64,000 bases of DNA from Azospirillum thiophilum (GTDB lineage: Bacteria; Pseudomonadota; Alphaproteobacteria; Azospirillales; Azospirillaceae), in contig NZ_CP012403.1 of NCBI RefSeq assembly GCF_001305595.1, positions 208,501 through 272,500 on the forward strand, written 5' to 3'. Positions within the stretch are counted from its first letter, which is position 1. The number at the start of each line of letters is the position of its first letter. This document shows, one piece after another, positions 50,823-59,540 of the stretch. The notes under the pieces were generated by a model. That model did no database searches and was not told where the DNA came from. It saw only the letters and a list, made by a program, of their open reading frames with translations. The translations under genes were made by a program, and so were the position numbers.

Positions 50823-52231
50823 CAGCCCTCCTCGCCCGACAGCCAGAGCGCGAGCATGCCGCGCAGTTCCTGCACGGTCAGTCCGCCGCCTTCCGTCACC
50901 GCCTCGTCGTCGGGACGGCTCTCCAGCGCCTCCCGCGCGTTGCGGAAGTGGCGCTGCGCCGGCACCAGCCGGCCGCGGCGCCAATAGGCCAGCGCCAGAT
51001 GATAGTCGGCCAGCACGAAGCGCGGGTCGAGATAGAGCGCCCGCTTGAAGGCGGCGACCGGATCGCCGACGCCCAGCTCCTCCTCCACCAGCCCGAGCTG
51101 GTAATGGGCGCCCGGATCCATTCGGTTGGCCTCGATGCGGGCGATGCAGCCCTCCAGCACCGTGGAGCGGTCGTTGGCGTCGGCCGCAGGGGGCGGGCCG
51201 GGGACGGCGGGCGGCGCCGCACCGGACATGGGGGCAGGCGGTAGGGGGGCAGGCGCCGCCGGCCGGGCGGCAGGGGGGCGCCGCGGCTTGACCGGAGGAG
51301 CGGGCGGCGCAGCGGCGGGCGGCGGAACGGTTGGCGGAACGGATGGCGCAGCCGGGCGGTCGACCTGCTTGCGGTAGAGCGTGGCGCCGGGCACCGACAC
51401 CGGGATGAACAGCTCGTTCAACTGCGGCCCGGCCTCGGCATGGCCTACCACCAGCCAGCCGCCGTCCGCCAGCGCCCTGTGCAGGTTCCCCAGCAGCCGG
51501 TGCCGGGTCGCCTCGTCGAAATAGATCATGACGTTGCGGCACAGGATGATGTCGAAATGCCCGATGCCGTGGGGATATGAGGGGATCGCCCCCTCCACCA
51601 GGTTGAAGGGCATGAAGCTGGTCCATTGCCGGTATTTCGGCTTGACCGACCACAGCCGGTCCTGCCGGTCGAAGCAGGCCTCCAGCGTGTCCGGCGACAG
51701 GCCGCGCACCGCCCAATCGCCATAGGCGCCGCGGCGGGCCTGGTCCAGGAAGGCGCCGTTGATGTCGGTGCCGACGATGTGGACCTGCCAGCCCTCCAGC
51801 TGCTCGGCGAAATGCTGCTTCAGCAGGATTTCCATCGTGTAGGCCTCCGGCCCGATGGAACAGCCGGCGCTCCAGATCCGCAGCAGCCGGCTGGTCTGGT
51901 TGCGGCGGATGCATTCCGGGATGGCGACGGCGCGCAGGGCGTCGAACTGTTCGATGTAGCGGAAGAAGAAGGTCTCCCCCACCGCCAGCTCGTTGATCAG
52001 CCCCTGATACTCGGCGCCGTTCGGCCCCTCCGCCTCCAGCGCGGCGAGATATCCGGACAGCGTCGCGATGCCGCCGAACGGCAGGCGGCGGTTGATGCGC
52101 TCGGCGAAGGCGGCGTCCTTGTCGGCGTAATAGGCCAGCCCGGTGGCGTCGATCACCATCGCCTTCAGGCGCGGGAAATGCGGGTCGCGGCGGATCGCCT
52201 CGATCGCGGCGGATGCGGCGGTGACGATCAC
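50822..52231 (-). CDS. cheR: CheR methyltransferase with C-terminal TPR repeats (GTG start)
   Basis: A 469-residue receptor methyltransferase. Residues 1-80 form the helical N-terminal domain, and the SAM-binding CheR domain (about 85-280) includes LRIWSAGCSIGPEAYTMEILL, HIVGTDINGAFLDQARRGAY and FDIILCRNVMIYFD. A Pro/Ala-rich linker follows (about 300-360), and the C-terminal ~100 residues are a tetratricopeptide pair (GAHYQLGLVEEELGVGDPVAAFKRALYLDPRF, ADYHLALAYWRRGRLVPAQRHFRNA). CheR-TPR proteins are typical of Wsp and ACF systems. The start is a GTG at 52231 that overlaps the upstream cheW stop (GTGA). It would methylate the operon's MCP. Confidence 0.92.
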   Translation of the reverse strand: MIVTAASAAIEAIRRDPHFPRLKAMVIDATGLAYYADKDAAFAERINRRLPFGGIATLSGYLAALEAEGPNGAEYQGLINELAVGETFFFRYIEQFDALRAVAIPECIRRNQTSRLLRIWSAGCSIGPEAYTMEILLKQHFAEQLEGWQVHIVGTDINGAFLDQARRGAYGDWAVRGLSPDTLEACFDRQDRLWSVKPKYRQWTSFMPFNLVEGAIPSYPHGIGHFDIILCRNVMIYFDEATRHRLLGNLHRALADGGWLVVGHAEAGPQLNELFIPVSVPGATLYRKQVDRPAAPSVPPTVPPPAAAPPAPPVKPRRPPAARPAAPAPLPPAPMSGAAPPAVPGPPPAADANDRSTVLEGCIARIEANRMDPGAHYQLGLVEEELGVGDPVAAFKRALYLDPRFVLADYHLALAYWRRGRLVPAQRHFRNAREALESRPDDEAVTEGGGLTVQELRGMLALWLSGEEG

Positions 52232-52815
52232 GGCGCGTCCCCCCCGCCATCTTCCCATTGGGCGAGCCGGCGTTCCTCCGCCGCGCGGAAGGCGTCGAGC
52301 AGCCGCCCCTCGGCCTCGCTCAGCAGCCGGGCGGGATCCAGCAGCGTCACCGCGCCGCCGCGCCCGGTCACCCGGTCGGCGAAGGCGGCGGCGGCGCAGC
52401 CGTTGAAGGACAGGGACGGGTCGGAGGCCACGCGGTCCTCCGGCTCCACCGCCACGTCGCCATGCACCCGGTCGACCAGCAGCGCGGTCGGGCGTCCCCG
52501 CCATGTGATCAGGATCAGCGGCGCATACAGCCCGCCCGGCTCCGACCCGGCGCCGAGATCCAGAAGCGCGTCCAGGCGCAGGACCGGCACGATCTCCCCC
52601 TGGTAGCGGAACACGCCTTCGACCGGCCGCGGCGCCGTCGGCAGGCGGTCCAGCCGCGGCAACGGCAGAAAGCGCCGCACGGCTTCCACCGGCAGCGCCA
52701 GCGCTTGACCGGCAACCGAGAACACGACGCAGCGGGACGGCGATGGCGGGGAGAAGGTGTGCGCAGGGTTGGGTGACATCCGTCCGTCGATGGTCTGGAA
52801 TCCGACCGGGAACAT
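52228..52815 (-). CDS. cheW: CheW-like coupling protein, first gene of the chemosensory operon
   Basis: A 195-residue adaptor with a CheW domain (SRCVVFSVAGQALALPVEAVRRFLPLPRLDRLPTAPRPVEGVFRYQGEIVPVLRLDALL) and a helical C-terminus. ATG 52815 is used here; an in-frame ATG at 52779 is equally possible, and neither has a strong ribosome site. It leads a unit of at least seven genes read with 1-4 base overlaps, and its stop overlaps the cheR GTG. The upstream spacer holds direct repeats of TTACGCC (52840-52859). Confidence 0.85.
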   Translation of the reverse strand: MFPVGFQTIDGRMSPNPAHTFSPPSPSRCVVFSVAGQALALPVEAVRRFLPLPRLDRLPTAPRPVEGVFRYQGEIVPVLRLDALLDLGAGSEPGGLYAPLILITWRGRPTALLVDRVHGDVAVEPEDRVASDPSLSFNGCAAAAFADRVTGRGGAVTLLDPARLLSEAEGRLLDAFRAAEERRLAQWEDGGGDAP

Positions 52816-52839
52816 GCCTGATCGAGGGCGGAATGCGAA

Positions 52840-52859
52840 TTACGCCAAAGGTTTACGCC
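52840..52859. promoter_or_regulatory. Direct repeats upstream of the chemosensory operon
   Basis: TTACGCC occurs at 52840-52846 and 52853-52859, 13 bases apart, 25-45 bases before the first start codon of the operon. Repeats at this spacing could be a binding site for a dimeric regulator on one DNA face, but no protein is implied by sequence. Confidence 0.35.
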
Positions 52860-52989
52860 ATATGGCCTATGCCTTTGCGGCATGCCGGCCCTTTGGTGGC
52901 GTCCACCGGCTCAGGAACGCCTTCGCCATCCCGCTGCGGCGGGCTACTCTGCCGGGGCGATCAGGAAACCACCGGGGAGAGAAGGGACG

Positions 52990-53442
52990 ATGCGAGGCCG
53001 CCATTTCGAGGATTTCCACATCGGCGACGTGATCCTGTCGGAAGGGGCGACCCTGACGGAGAGCCAGATCATCGATTTCGGCCTGCGGTTCGACCCGCAG
53101 CCCTTCCACATCGATGTGGCCGCCGCCGCGGACGGCCCGTTCCAGGGGCTGATCGCCAGCGGCTTCCACACCCTGTCGCTGACCTTCCGGCTGTTGCGCG
53201 ACACCGGGATCGTCACCGGCACCAGCCTGGGCGGCTCCGGCATGGACGAACTGCGCTGGCTGAAGCCGGTCCGCCCCGGCGACAGCATCCGCGTCCGGGT
53301 GGAGGTGGTGGAGACCAGGGCGTCCCGCCGCGGCGACCGCGGCACGGTGCGGATGGCCTACACCACGCTGAACCAGCATGGCGAGCCGGTGATGACCTGC
53401 ACCATGGCCCACATCGTGGCGACACGCACCGTTCCGGTCTGA
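52990..53442 (+). CDS. MaoC-family hydratase/dehydratase
   Basis: A 150-residue hot-dog fold protein. The MaoC signature is seen as FGLRFDPQPFHIDVAAAADGPFQGLIASGFHTLSL, with catalytic Asp and His in the D-x4-H arrangement. Short single-domain MaoC proteins act as R-specific enoyl-CoA hydratases (PhaJ type) or in acyl-CoA side pathways. ATG 52990 follows an AGAAGGGA ribosome site. It is divergent from the chemosensory operon and followed by a convergent hypothetical gene. The acyl substrate cannot be told. Confidence 0.85.
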   Translation: MRGRHFEDFHIGDVILSEGATLTESQIIDFGLRFDPQPFHIDVAAAADGPFQGLIASGFHTLSLTFRLLRDTGIVTGTSLGGSGMDELRWLKPVRPGDSIRVRVEVVETRASRRGDRGTVRMAYTTLNQHGEPVMTCTMAHIVATRTVPV

Positions 53443-53478
53443 CCCGGCGAAGCTGGCCCGGGAGGGAGGCCGGCGGCG

Positions 53479-53892
53479 TCAGAACGGGTTGATGGTGCTG
53501 CCCAGCGTCGGCTTCTTGGCGCTGTTGAATGCGAAGCCGGCACCGGCCAGCCACAGGAACTGATAGGTGGTCGCGGTCTGGTGCTTGGCGAGGCCGACCA
53601 CCTTCGCGAGGCCCGTCGGGTACTGGATCCAGAAGACCGTCGCCGTCTTCTCGGTGCCGGGCTTGCCGGCCGAATGGTGGAACACCTCGCAGGTCTTGCC
53701 GCCGGCCTGGACCGTCAGCGCGGTGACGCCCGATCCGCCGCCCACCGAGGTTCCGTCATGGCCCTCGACGTCGTTCAAGCATTGGCCGGCATTGGTTTCG
53801 GTACAATTGAGCACATCGACGATCCAGGAAACCATTTCCTTGCGCTTCCCCTGATACTCCGTCGAGATCACTTCGCCATGAAACAGCTTCAT
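53479..53892 (-). CDS. Hypothetical 137-residue protein
   Basis: Translated from 53892 it reads MKLFHGEVISTEYQGKRKEMVSWIVDVLNCTETNAG, then a Gly/Thr-rich middle and a C-terminal hydrophobic stretch (ATTYQFLWLAGAGFAFNSAKKPTLGSTINPF). GGAGGAA sits five bases before the second of two adjacent ATGs (53895/53892), which decides the start. There is no signal peptide. The two cysteines at about residues 27 and 37 could pair. I do not recognise the family. Its codon use is like that of its neighbours. Confidence 0.65.
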   Translation of the reverse strand: MKLFHGEVISTEYQGKRKEMVSWIVDVLNCTETNAGQCLNDVEGHDGTSVGGGSGVTALTVQAGGKTCEVFHHSAGKPGTEKTATVFWIQYPTGLAKVVGLAKHQTATTYQFLWLAGAGFAFNSAKKPTLGSTINPF

Positions 53893-53971
53893 CATTTCCT
53901 CCGACCGTAATTCGAAGGAATACTTCACAGGCAATCGGGCCGATACAAGCGTCAAGTTGCCGGCGGCGGCG

Positions 53972-54898
53972 TCATGCCCGCACTGCGAGCGTCCGGATCG
54001 CCAGCGCCGCGGCCGAGGCGCGGTTCTCCACGCCCAGCTTGGTGAAGACCTGTTCCAGATGCTTGTTCACCGTGCGCGGGCTGATGCCCAGGATCTCGCC
54101 GATGTCGCGGTTCGGCTTGCCGTTGGCGATCCACAGCAGCACCTCCGCCTCGCGCGCGGTCAGGCCCAGCACGTCGCGCAGGATCGCCTCCTGCCGGCCG
54201 GCGGTCGGCTCGCTCAGGCGGAACAGATATTCGTCCGAGCCGGCCGGGCTGAGATAGGAGAAGTCCAACCGCCTTGCCGCGTCCCCGTCCGGCACCTCCA
54301 GCGCGAAGCTCTCGGTCGCTCCGGGGGGCGCCCGGCGCAGGCGGGTCAGCCCCTCCGCCAGGGTGGCGGCGACAGCCGGGCGCGACCCGTCCGGGCCGGG
54401 CATCAGGCAGCCGAGCAGCCGTTCGGCCTGCGGCGTACACCACAGCAGCCGCCCCTCGCCGTCGGCGGCCAGCAGGAATCGGCCGGTGGCGTCCAGCGCG
54501 GCACGGGCACCGTAGGCGACGCGGGCATTGGTCAGGTGGACCCGGATGCGGGCGATCAGCTGGTCGACCACGATCGGCTTGGTGACGTAATCGACGCCGC
54601 CGGCCTCCAGCCCCTTGACCACATGCTCGGTGTCGCTGAGGCCGGTCATGAAGATGACGGGGAGGTGCGACAGGTGGGGGATCTGCTTCAGCCGCCGGCA
54701 GGTCTCGAAGCCGTCGAGCCCCGGCATGATCGCGTCCATCAGGATCAGGTCCGGCGTGATCTGGCCGAGCAGCTCCAGCGCGCTTTCGCCGTCGATGGCG
54801 ACCAGCACGGTCAGGTCGGCCTGTTCGATGGCCTCCGTCAGGAATCCCAGCGTGTCGGGGGTGTCGTCCACCACCAGGATCATGTCGCGGCGCTTCAT
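53972..54898 (-). CDS. LuxR-type response regulator paired with the NCS1-fused kinase
   Basis: A 308-residue two-component regulator. The receiver (residues 1-125) has acidic DDTPDTLGFL, phospho-acceptor LILMDAIMPGLDG and the Lys in YVTKPIVVDQL. A poorly conserved linker region (about 130-235) looks PAS-like (ALDATGRFLLAADGEGRLLWCTPQAERLLG), and the C-terminus is a LuxR/FixJ HTH (LTAREAEVLLWIANGKPNRDIGEILGISPRTVNKHLEQVFTKLGVENRASA). Its ATG overlaps the stop of the kinase gene (ATGA), so the kinase and regulator form a pair. Targets are unknown. Confidence 0.9.
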   Translation of the reverse strand: MKRRDMILVVDDTPDTLGFLTEAIEQADLTVLVAIDGESALELLGQITPDLILMDAIMPGLDGFETCRRLKQIPHLSHLPVIFMTGLSDTEHVVKGLEAGGVDYVTKPIVVDQLIARIRVHLTNARVAYGARAALDATGRFLLAADGEGRLLWCTPQAERLLGCLMPGPDGSRPAVAATLAEGLTRLRRAPPGATESFALEVPDGDAARRLDFSYLSPAGSDEYLFRLSEPTAGRQEAILRDVLGLTAREAEVLLWIANGKPNRDIGEILGISPRTVNKHLEQVFTKLGVENRASAAALAIRTLAVRA

Positions 54899-57800
54899 CC
54901 CGTCACGGCCCCGTCCCCAACCCCATCGCGAATCCCATTCCCATCGCCATCCCCGTTTCCGCCACCATCTCCAGCAGCCGCCGGTTGGCGCGCCGCCGCG
55001 GCCGTCTCCACCGCATGCCTGTATCCTTTCAGGTCGAAGGCCCGCAACAGCGCACGCAGCCGCTCGACGAAGGCCGAGGCGCCGGCATCCTCCGCCTCGA
55101 TCTCGCCCAGCTTGGCCTCGATCCCCCGAATGTAGCCGATCCGGCCGAGCCGGCGCAGGTCGTCGAGATGACGCAGAACCGATTCCGGCGGTTTTTCCGC
55201 AGGCTGGACGCTTTCCGCAGGCTGGACGGCGGACGGCATGGCGGCGGGGACCGGGGCTGGCTCCGGGGCAAGGGCGGAGACGGGGGCGGAGACGGGGGCG
55301 GAGACGGGGGCGGCTGGCTCCGCCGCATGGATCCATTCCAGCCCGGTCAGCGCCTGGACCCGGTCGAGCAGGGCGTGGATCTCGATCGGCTTGGCGACGA
55401 AGGCGTCGTGTGGCGCCCGGCCGTCGCCCGGCCCCTGCGCCTCGTAGGCGTTGGCCGAGACCATCAGGATGCGGATGCGGTCGCCGAACTGCCGCCGCAA
55501 GCCCTCGGCCACGTCCCAGCCGCTTTCCCCCGGCATCGAGATGTCGAGCATGGCGAGGTCGGGCTTGCATTGCGCCGCCAACTCCAGGCAGCCGGCGGCG
55601 TCCGACGCGGTGAACAGCACGAAGCCCAGCGGCCGCAGGATGTCGGTCATCAGCGCCAGATGGTCGCGGTCGTCGTCGGCCAGCAGGATGGTGATCGGCG
55701 GCCCGGCATAGCCGGAGACCGCCCGGCGCTCCGCCAGCTCGCCCGGCCGCTGCGCCGCCTCCGACAGCAGCAGCCGCACGGTGAAGACGCTGCCCTGCCC
55801 CGGCGTGCTGCGCACCGCGATGTCGCCGCCCATGATCCGGGTCAGCACCCGGGTGATGGTCAGCCCCAGGCCGGTCCCCGCCACCGCCCGCACCGCGGCG
55901 CCGCGCCCGCGCTCGAACGGTTCGAAGACGCGGTCGAGATCCTCCGCCCGGATGCCGATGCCGGTATCGACGATCTCGAACTCGGCGACCTGGCTGCGGT
56001 AGCGGACACTCAGGGCGACATGCCCGGCCTCGGTGTATTTGACCGCGTTGGACAGCAGGTTGATCAGGATCTGGCGCAGGATCTTGCTGTCGGTGTGGAC
56101 CCAGGCCGGCAGGTGCGGCACCCGGCCATAGCGGAATTCCAGCCCCTTGGCCGAGGCCTGGATGCGGAACATGTCGGCCAGCTGGTCGAGGAAGTCGATC
56201 AGCTGCACCTTGTCGCGGCTGAGCCGGCGCAGCCCCGATTCGATCTTGGAGATGTCCAGCAGCCCGTCGATCAGGTTCGACAGATGCTCGGCGCTGCGGC
56301 GGATGACGCGGACGGCGTCCTGCGGGCGCTGGGTGCTGTTGCTCTCCAGCAGTTGGGCATAGCCGGAGATCGCGTTCAGCGGCGCCCGGATCTCGTGGCT
56401 GACGCCGATGATGTAGCGGCTCTTGGCGGCGTTGGCGGCCTCCGCCACCTCCTTGGCCTTCTGCAGCGCGGCGTCGGTGCGCTCATGCGCGGCGATCTCG
56501 TCCATCAGCATGGCGGTCTGGCGCCCGCTCTCCTCCTCCGCCTTGCGGCGGCTCTCATGGGCCAGCACCAGCAGCCAGGCGGCGACGCCGGACAGGATGA
56601 ACAGGCAGACGAACACCGCGACCAGCGCGGTGTGGATCGCCGCCCGCTCCGCCGCGTCGGCATTGGCGTATTGGAAGTCGATGACGACCAGCACCCCGCC
56701 CAGCACCAGCGAGAACAGCGTCATCACCCCGATGAAATGGCCGGTCCGGGTGTGCACCCCGGCGGCGATCCGCCGGGGCAGCACCCGTTGCAGGCTGTGG
56801 GCGATCTGGTCGGCGAAGCGGCTGTCGGTCTTGCACAGATCGTGGCAGCGCGCCTCCAGCGTGCAGCAGAGCGAGCAGATCGGCGCGTCGTAGGCCGGGC
56901 AGAAGGCCATGTCCTGCCGCTCGAACCGGTTCTCGCAGATCGAGCAGCGCAGCTCCGCCTCGCCCGCCGGCAGCTCGGGCGAGCGGCGGGCGATGTAGTA
57001 GCGGCCCCCGGTCCGCCAGGCGATCAGCGGCGCCGCGGCGAAGGCGACCACCAGCCCGATGAAGGGCGCCAGCGCCTGCGCCACCGGCCCCAGCAGCCCG
57101 AAGAAGGCGGTGGTGGAGCACAGCACCGACAGCGCCATCGCCCCCGTCCCCACCGGGTTGATGTCGTAGAGATGGGCGCGCTTGAACTCGATCCCCGGCG
57201 GGCTGAAGCCCAGCGGCTTGTTGACGGCGAGGTCGGCGGCGACCGCCCCCAGCCATCCCACCGCGACGTTGGCGTAGAGGCCGAGGATGCTCTCGATCAC
57301 GCCGAGGATGCCGATCTCCATCAGCAGCAGCGCCAGCAGCACGTTGAACACCAGCCAGACGACGCGGCCGGGGTGGCTGCGGGTCAGGCGGGAGAAGAAG
57401 TTGGACCAGGCGATGGAGCCGGCATAGGCGTTGGTGACGTTGATCTTCATCTGGCAGACCACGACGAAGATGCCGGTCAGCGCCAGCGCCGCGGCGGGCG
57501 AGCCGAAGACGTCGAGGAAGGCGACGTGGTACATGATGTTGGGCTGCACCGCGTCCGCCGCCGGCAGCCCGTGCCGGATGGCGAGGAAGGCCAGCAGCGA
57601 GCCCGCCGCCAGCTTCAGGCTGCCGATCAGCACCCAGCCCGGCCCGCCGGCCAGCATCGCCGCCCACCAGCGCAGCCGGCCGATGCGGGCCTGCGAGGGG
57701 AGGAAGCGCAGATAGTCGACCTGCTCGCCGATCTGCGGCAGCAGCGACAGCAGCACCGACGCCGCCATGCCGAAGGGCAGCAGCGCCAGCCCGCCGTCCG

Positions 57801-58437
57801 GCCCGTAGATGCCCGGCAGCGACATCCATTCCGCCAGCGTCTCGCGGTCGAGCAGGAAGAAATAGGCCAGCGGCACGCATTGCAGCAGGATCCACACCGG
57901 CTGCGTCAGCCATTGCATGCGGCTGATGACGCGGATGCCGTAGATGGCAATGGGAATCACCGCCAGCGAGCTGATGACATGGGCGACCGACGCCGGGATG
58001 CCGAGCACCATGGTCAGCCCGGCCGACATGATGCTGGCCTCGATCGAGAACAGCAGGAAGGTGAAGGAGGCGTAGACCAGCGAGGTGATGGTGGATCCGA
58101 GATAGCCGAAGCCGGCCCCGCGGGCCAGCAGGTCGATGTCCACCCCGGCCTTGGCCGCATGGTAGGTGATCGGCAGCCCGACCAGGATGCTGAGCAGGGC
58201 CACCGCCAGGATCGCCGCCATGGCGTTCTCGAAGCCGTAGGTCAGCGTCACCGCCGCCCCGATCGCCTCGCAGGCGAGGAAGGAGATGGCGCCGAGCGCG
58301 GTGTTGGCGACGCGCCAGGCGCTCCAGCGCCGCGCCCGCTCCGCGGTGTAGCGGAGCGCGTAATCCTCCATCGTCTGGTCGGCGGCGAGCTGGTTGTATT
58401 GCCGGCGCTCACGGACGATGCGTTGCCGCGCGGTCAT
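54895..58437 (-). CDS. Hybrid kinase with NCS1-permease sensor and Cys-rich linker
   Basis: A 1180-residue membrane hybrid kinase. Residues about 40-470 have roughly 12 hydrophobic helices and resemble an NCS1 nucleobase:cation symporter (CodB-like; TLTYGFENAMAAILAVALLSILVGLPITYHAAKAG and KINVTNAYAGSIAWSNFFSRLTRSHPGRVVW). Residues 498-535 carry eight cysteines (C498, C501, C513, C521, C524, C525, C531, C535) in a zinc-finger-like pattern. Two more helices follow (570-625). HisKA His681 sits in VSHEIRAPLNAISGY, followed by an HATPase, a receiver (LAMLDISMPGESG), a repeat-rich Ala/Pro linker and a helical C-terminus. Start MTARQRIVRE at 58437 is the first likely one; a longer frame exists. The permease part may sense or transport its ligand, as in CbrA. 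Confidence 0.85.
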   Translation of the reverse strand: MTARQRIVRERRQYNQLAADQTMEDYALRYTAERARRWSAWRVANTALGAISFLACEAIGAAVTLTYGFENAMAAILAVALLSILVGLPITYHAAKAGVDIDLLARGAGFGYLGSTITSLVYASFTFLLFSIEASIMSAGLTMVLGIPASVAHVISSLAVIPIAIYGIRVISRMQWLTQPVWILLQCVPLAYFFLLDRETLAEWMSLPGIYGPDGGLALLPFGMAASVLLSLLPQIGEQVDYLRFLPSQARIGRLRWWAAMLAGGPGWVLIGSLKLAAGSLLAFLAIRHGLPAADAVQPNIMYHVAFLDVFGSPAAALALTGIFVVVCQMKINVTNAYAGSIAWSNFFSRLTRSHPGRVVWLVFNVLLALLLMEIGILGVIESILGLYANVAVGWLGAVAADLAVNKPLGFSPPGIEFKRAHLYDINPVGTGAMALSVLCSTTAFFGLLGPVAQALAPFIGLVVAFAAAPLIAWRTGGRYYIARRSPELPAGEAELRCSICENRFERQDMAFCPAYDAPICSLCCTLEARCHDLCKTDSRFADQIAHSLQRVLPRRIAAGVHTRTGHFIGVMTLFSLVLGGVLVVIDFQYANADAAERAAIHTALVAVFVCLFILSGVAAWLLVLAHESRRKAEEESGRQTAMLMDEIAAHERTDAALQKAKEVAEAANAAKSRYIIGVSHEIRAPLNAISGYAQLLESNSTQRPQDAVRVIRRSAEHLSNLIDGLLDISKIESGLRRLSRDKVQLIDFLDQLADMFRIQASAKGLEFRYGRVPHLPAWVHTDSKILRQILINLLSNAVKYTEAGHVALSVRYRSQVAEFEIVDTGIGIRAEDLDRVFEPFERGRGAAVRAVAGTGLGLTITRVLTRIMGGDIAVRSTPGQGSVFTVRLLLSEAAQRPGELAERRAVSGYAGPPITILLADDDRDHLALMTDILRPLGFVLFTASDAAGCLELAAQCKPDLAMLDISMPGESGWDVAEGLRRQFGDRIRILMVSANAYEAQGPGDGRAPHDAFVAKPIEIHALLDRVQALTGLEWIHAAEPAAPVSAPVSAPVSALAPEPAPVPAAMPSAVQPAESVQPAEKPPESVLRHLDDLRRLGRIGYIRGIEAKLGEIEAEDAGASAFVERLRALLRAFDLKGYRHAVETAAAARQPAAAGDGGGNGDGDGNGIRDGVGDGAVTG
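55273..55308. repeat. 12-bp triple repeat in the kinase linker
   Basis: GGCGGAGACGGG is present three times in tandem (55273-55308), encoding APVS three times on the minus strand. It enlarges the flexible linker between the receiver and the helical C-terminus of the kinase. Confidence 0.85.
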
Positions 58438-58604
58438 GCCCGTCTGTTCCCGGCAATGCCGTTGGTGACGCCGCCGCTCCCGTCCATCCCCGCTCCCCGT
58501 CTTCCGCCCGGTCTGCCGCCATTCCCCGGCCGACCGCATCGTCGGGAGTTTGGCGGCCGTTGGCAAGCCGCAAGCGGCTGACCGGCAGAGCCGCAAGCGG
58601 CCGG

Positions 58605-58633
58605 TTGACAGCCCGCCGCCCCGCCTCTAGCTC
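58605..58633 (+). promoter_or_regulatory. Possible promoter of the DUF1636 gene
   Basis: TTGACA at 58605-58610 is a perfect -35. The bases 17 further on (TAGCTC, 58628-58633) are a poor -10. It lies 69-97 bases before the start codon. Two hairpin-like repeats of CCGCAAGCGG are directly upstream (58567-58600). Confidence 0.35.
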
Positions 58634-58701
58634 TGCATGGCCCGGCTTGCCGGGAATCTGCCGCGCCTCCCGGCCCGCCTCATCGTTGCGAAAGCGAAAT
58701 C

Positions 58702-59076
58702 ATGACCGTCGAGCTTGTCGTCTGTGAGACCTGCCGCCGCCCCGACGACCCGCCCGAGGCGGTGCGGCCGGGGGCCGAGCTGCTGGCGCTGATGGAACGG
58801 GCGCTGGCCGGCGCTCCCGATCTCGCGGCGCAGGTCCGGCTGCGGCCGCTGCGCTGCCTGATGAGCTGCCGCCGGCCCTGCGCCGTCGCCGTGCGCTCGG
58901 CCAGCCGGATGAGCTATGTGCTGGGCGACATGGCCGCCGACGAGGAGGCGGTGGAAACGCTGACCGCCTATCTGCGCGCCTATGCCGCCACCCCGGACGG
59001 ACTCGTTCCGTTCAAGCAATGGCCGCAGGGGGTCAAGGGCCGTTTCGTCGCCCGCCTGCCGCCGCTGGAGGATTGA
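58702..59076 (+). CDS. DUF1636 (2Fe-2S ferredoxin-like) protein
   Basis: A 124-residue protein with an N-terminal VVCETCRR and a central RCLMSCRRPCAVAV; the cysteines are placed as in the DUF1636 family, often annotated as thioredoxin-fold 2Fe-2S or metal-binding. A YVLGDM segment and a C-terminal YLRAYAATPDGLVPFKQWPQGVKGRFVARLPP are typical. Family members often sit next to cobalamin or molybdenum genes; none is nearby here. No riboswitch-like leader could be recognised. The ATG at 58702 follows a 264-base spacer with a possible -35. Confidence 0.82.
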   Translation: MTVELVVCETCRRPDDPPEAVRPGAELLALMERALAGAPDLAAQVRLRPLRCLMSCRRPCAVAVRSASRMSYVLGDMAADEEAVETLTAYLRAYAATPDGLVPFKQWPQGVKGRFVARLPPLED

Positions 59077-59215
59077 ACGGAGCGACAGGTGAAGTCTGAC
59101 GGCACTTAGGTCTTCCCCTCACTGGCCAAGGATGCATTTGACAGACCAAGGTGGCATTCCGATTATTGTTGGCAAGACCAACGAATCTCGCCCTGCGGGC
59201 GGGGAGGAGCGCCCG

Positions 59216-59482
59216 ATGAAGGTCGACCCCGAGGTTCTGAACTGCGCAACCGGTCTGTTGCAGATGGTCCGCGAGGCGGAGCGCGCCAACGGCTGGGAGG
59301 CCGGCGTCCTGATGCGCACCACCCTGCACCTGCTGGTGGTGGCCGGCGCCGACGGCCATGGCTGGAACGCGGACGACCTGACCGAAGAGGTGCGCGATCT
59401 GGTCGAGGCGGTGCGGAGGACGAATACCGGCGAGGCCGCGGCGTTCGGAGCGGCCGGCGCGGCGCGGGCGGCGTTGCATTGA
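59216..59482 (+). CDS. Small hypothetical protein, 88 residues
   Basis: Starts MKVDPEVLNCATGLLQMVREAERANGWEAGVLMRTTLHLLVVAGADGHGW. GGGGAGGAG at 59201-59209 gives a strong ribosome site at the right distance, so this ATG is preferred over an in-frame one at 59132. It is mainly helical and acidic, with one Cys and no transmembrane segment. The C-terminus is Ala-rich (AAAFGAAGAARAALH). I do not recognise the family. Confidence 0.65.
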   Translation: MKVDPEVLNCATGLLQMVREAERANGWEAGVLMRTTLHLLVVAGADGHGWNADDLTEEVRDLVEAVRRTNTGEAAAFGAAGAARAALH

Positions 59483-59540
59483 GGGGAGCCGTTCGTATCT
59501 CCTCCCCGACGCTCCCTCAACCGATGCCCCCTCAACCGAT

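Noticed and set aside
46809..50987. A plus-strand open frame of 1392 codons opposite the cheA/mcp/cheW genes
   Set aside because: It is an antisense shadow of GC-rich genes. The minus-strand frames have complete CheA, MCP and CheW motifs, and the plus frame is His/Arg/Ala-rich with no recognisable domain.
54985..58581. A plus-strand open frame of about 1200 codons opposite the NCS1 kinase
   Set aside because: It is a shadow of the minus-strand gene. It shows low-complexity His/Gln/Arg composition and no motif.
58438..58701. Possible cobalamin riboswitch or leader upstream of the DUF1636 gene
   Set aside because: No conserved B12-box or other riboswitch core could be found; only short CCGCAAGCGG repeats and a possible -35 were seen.
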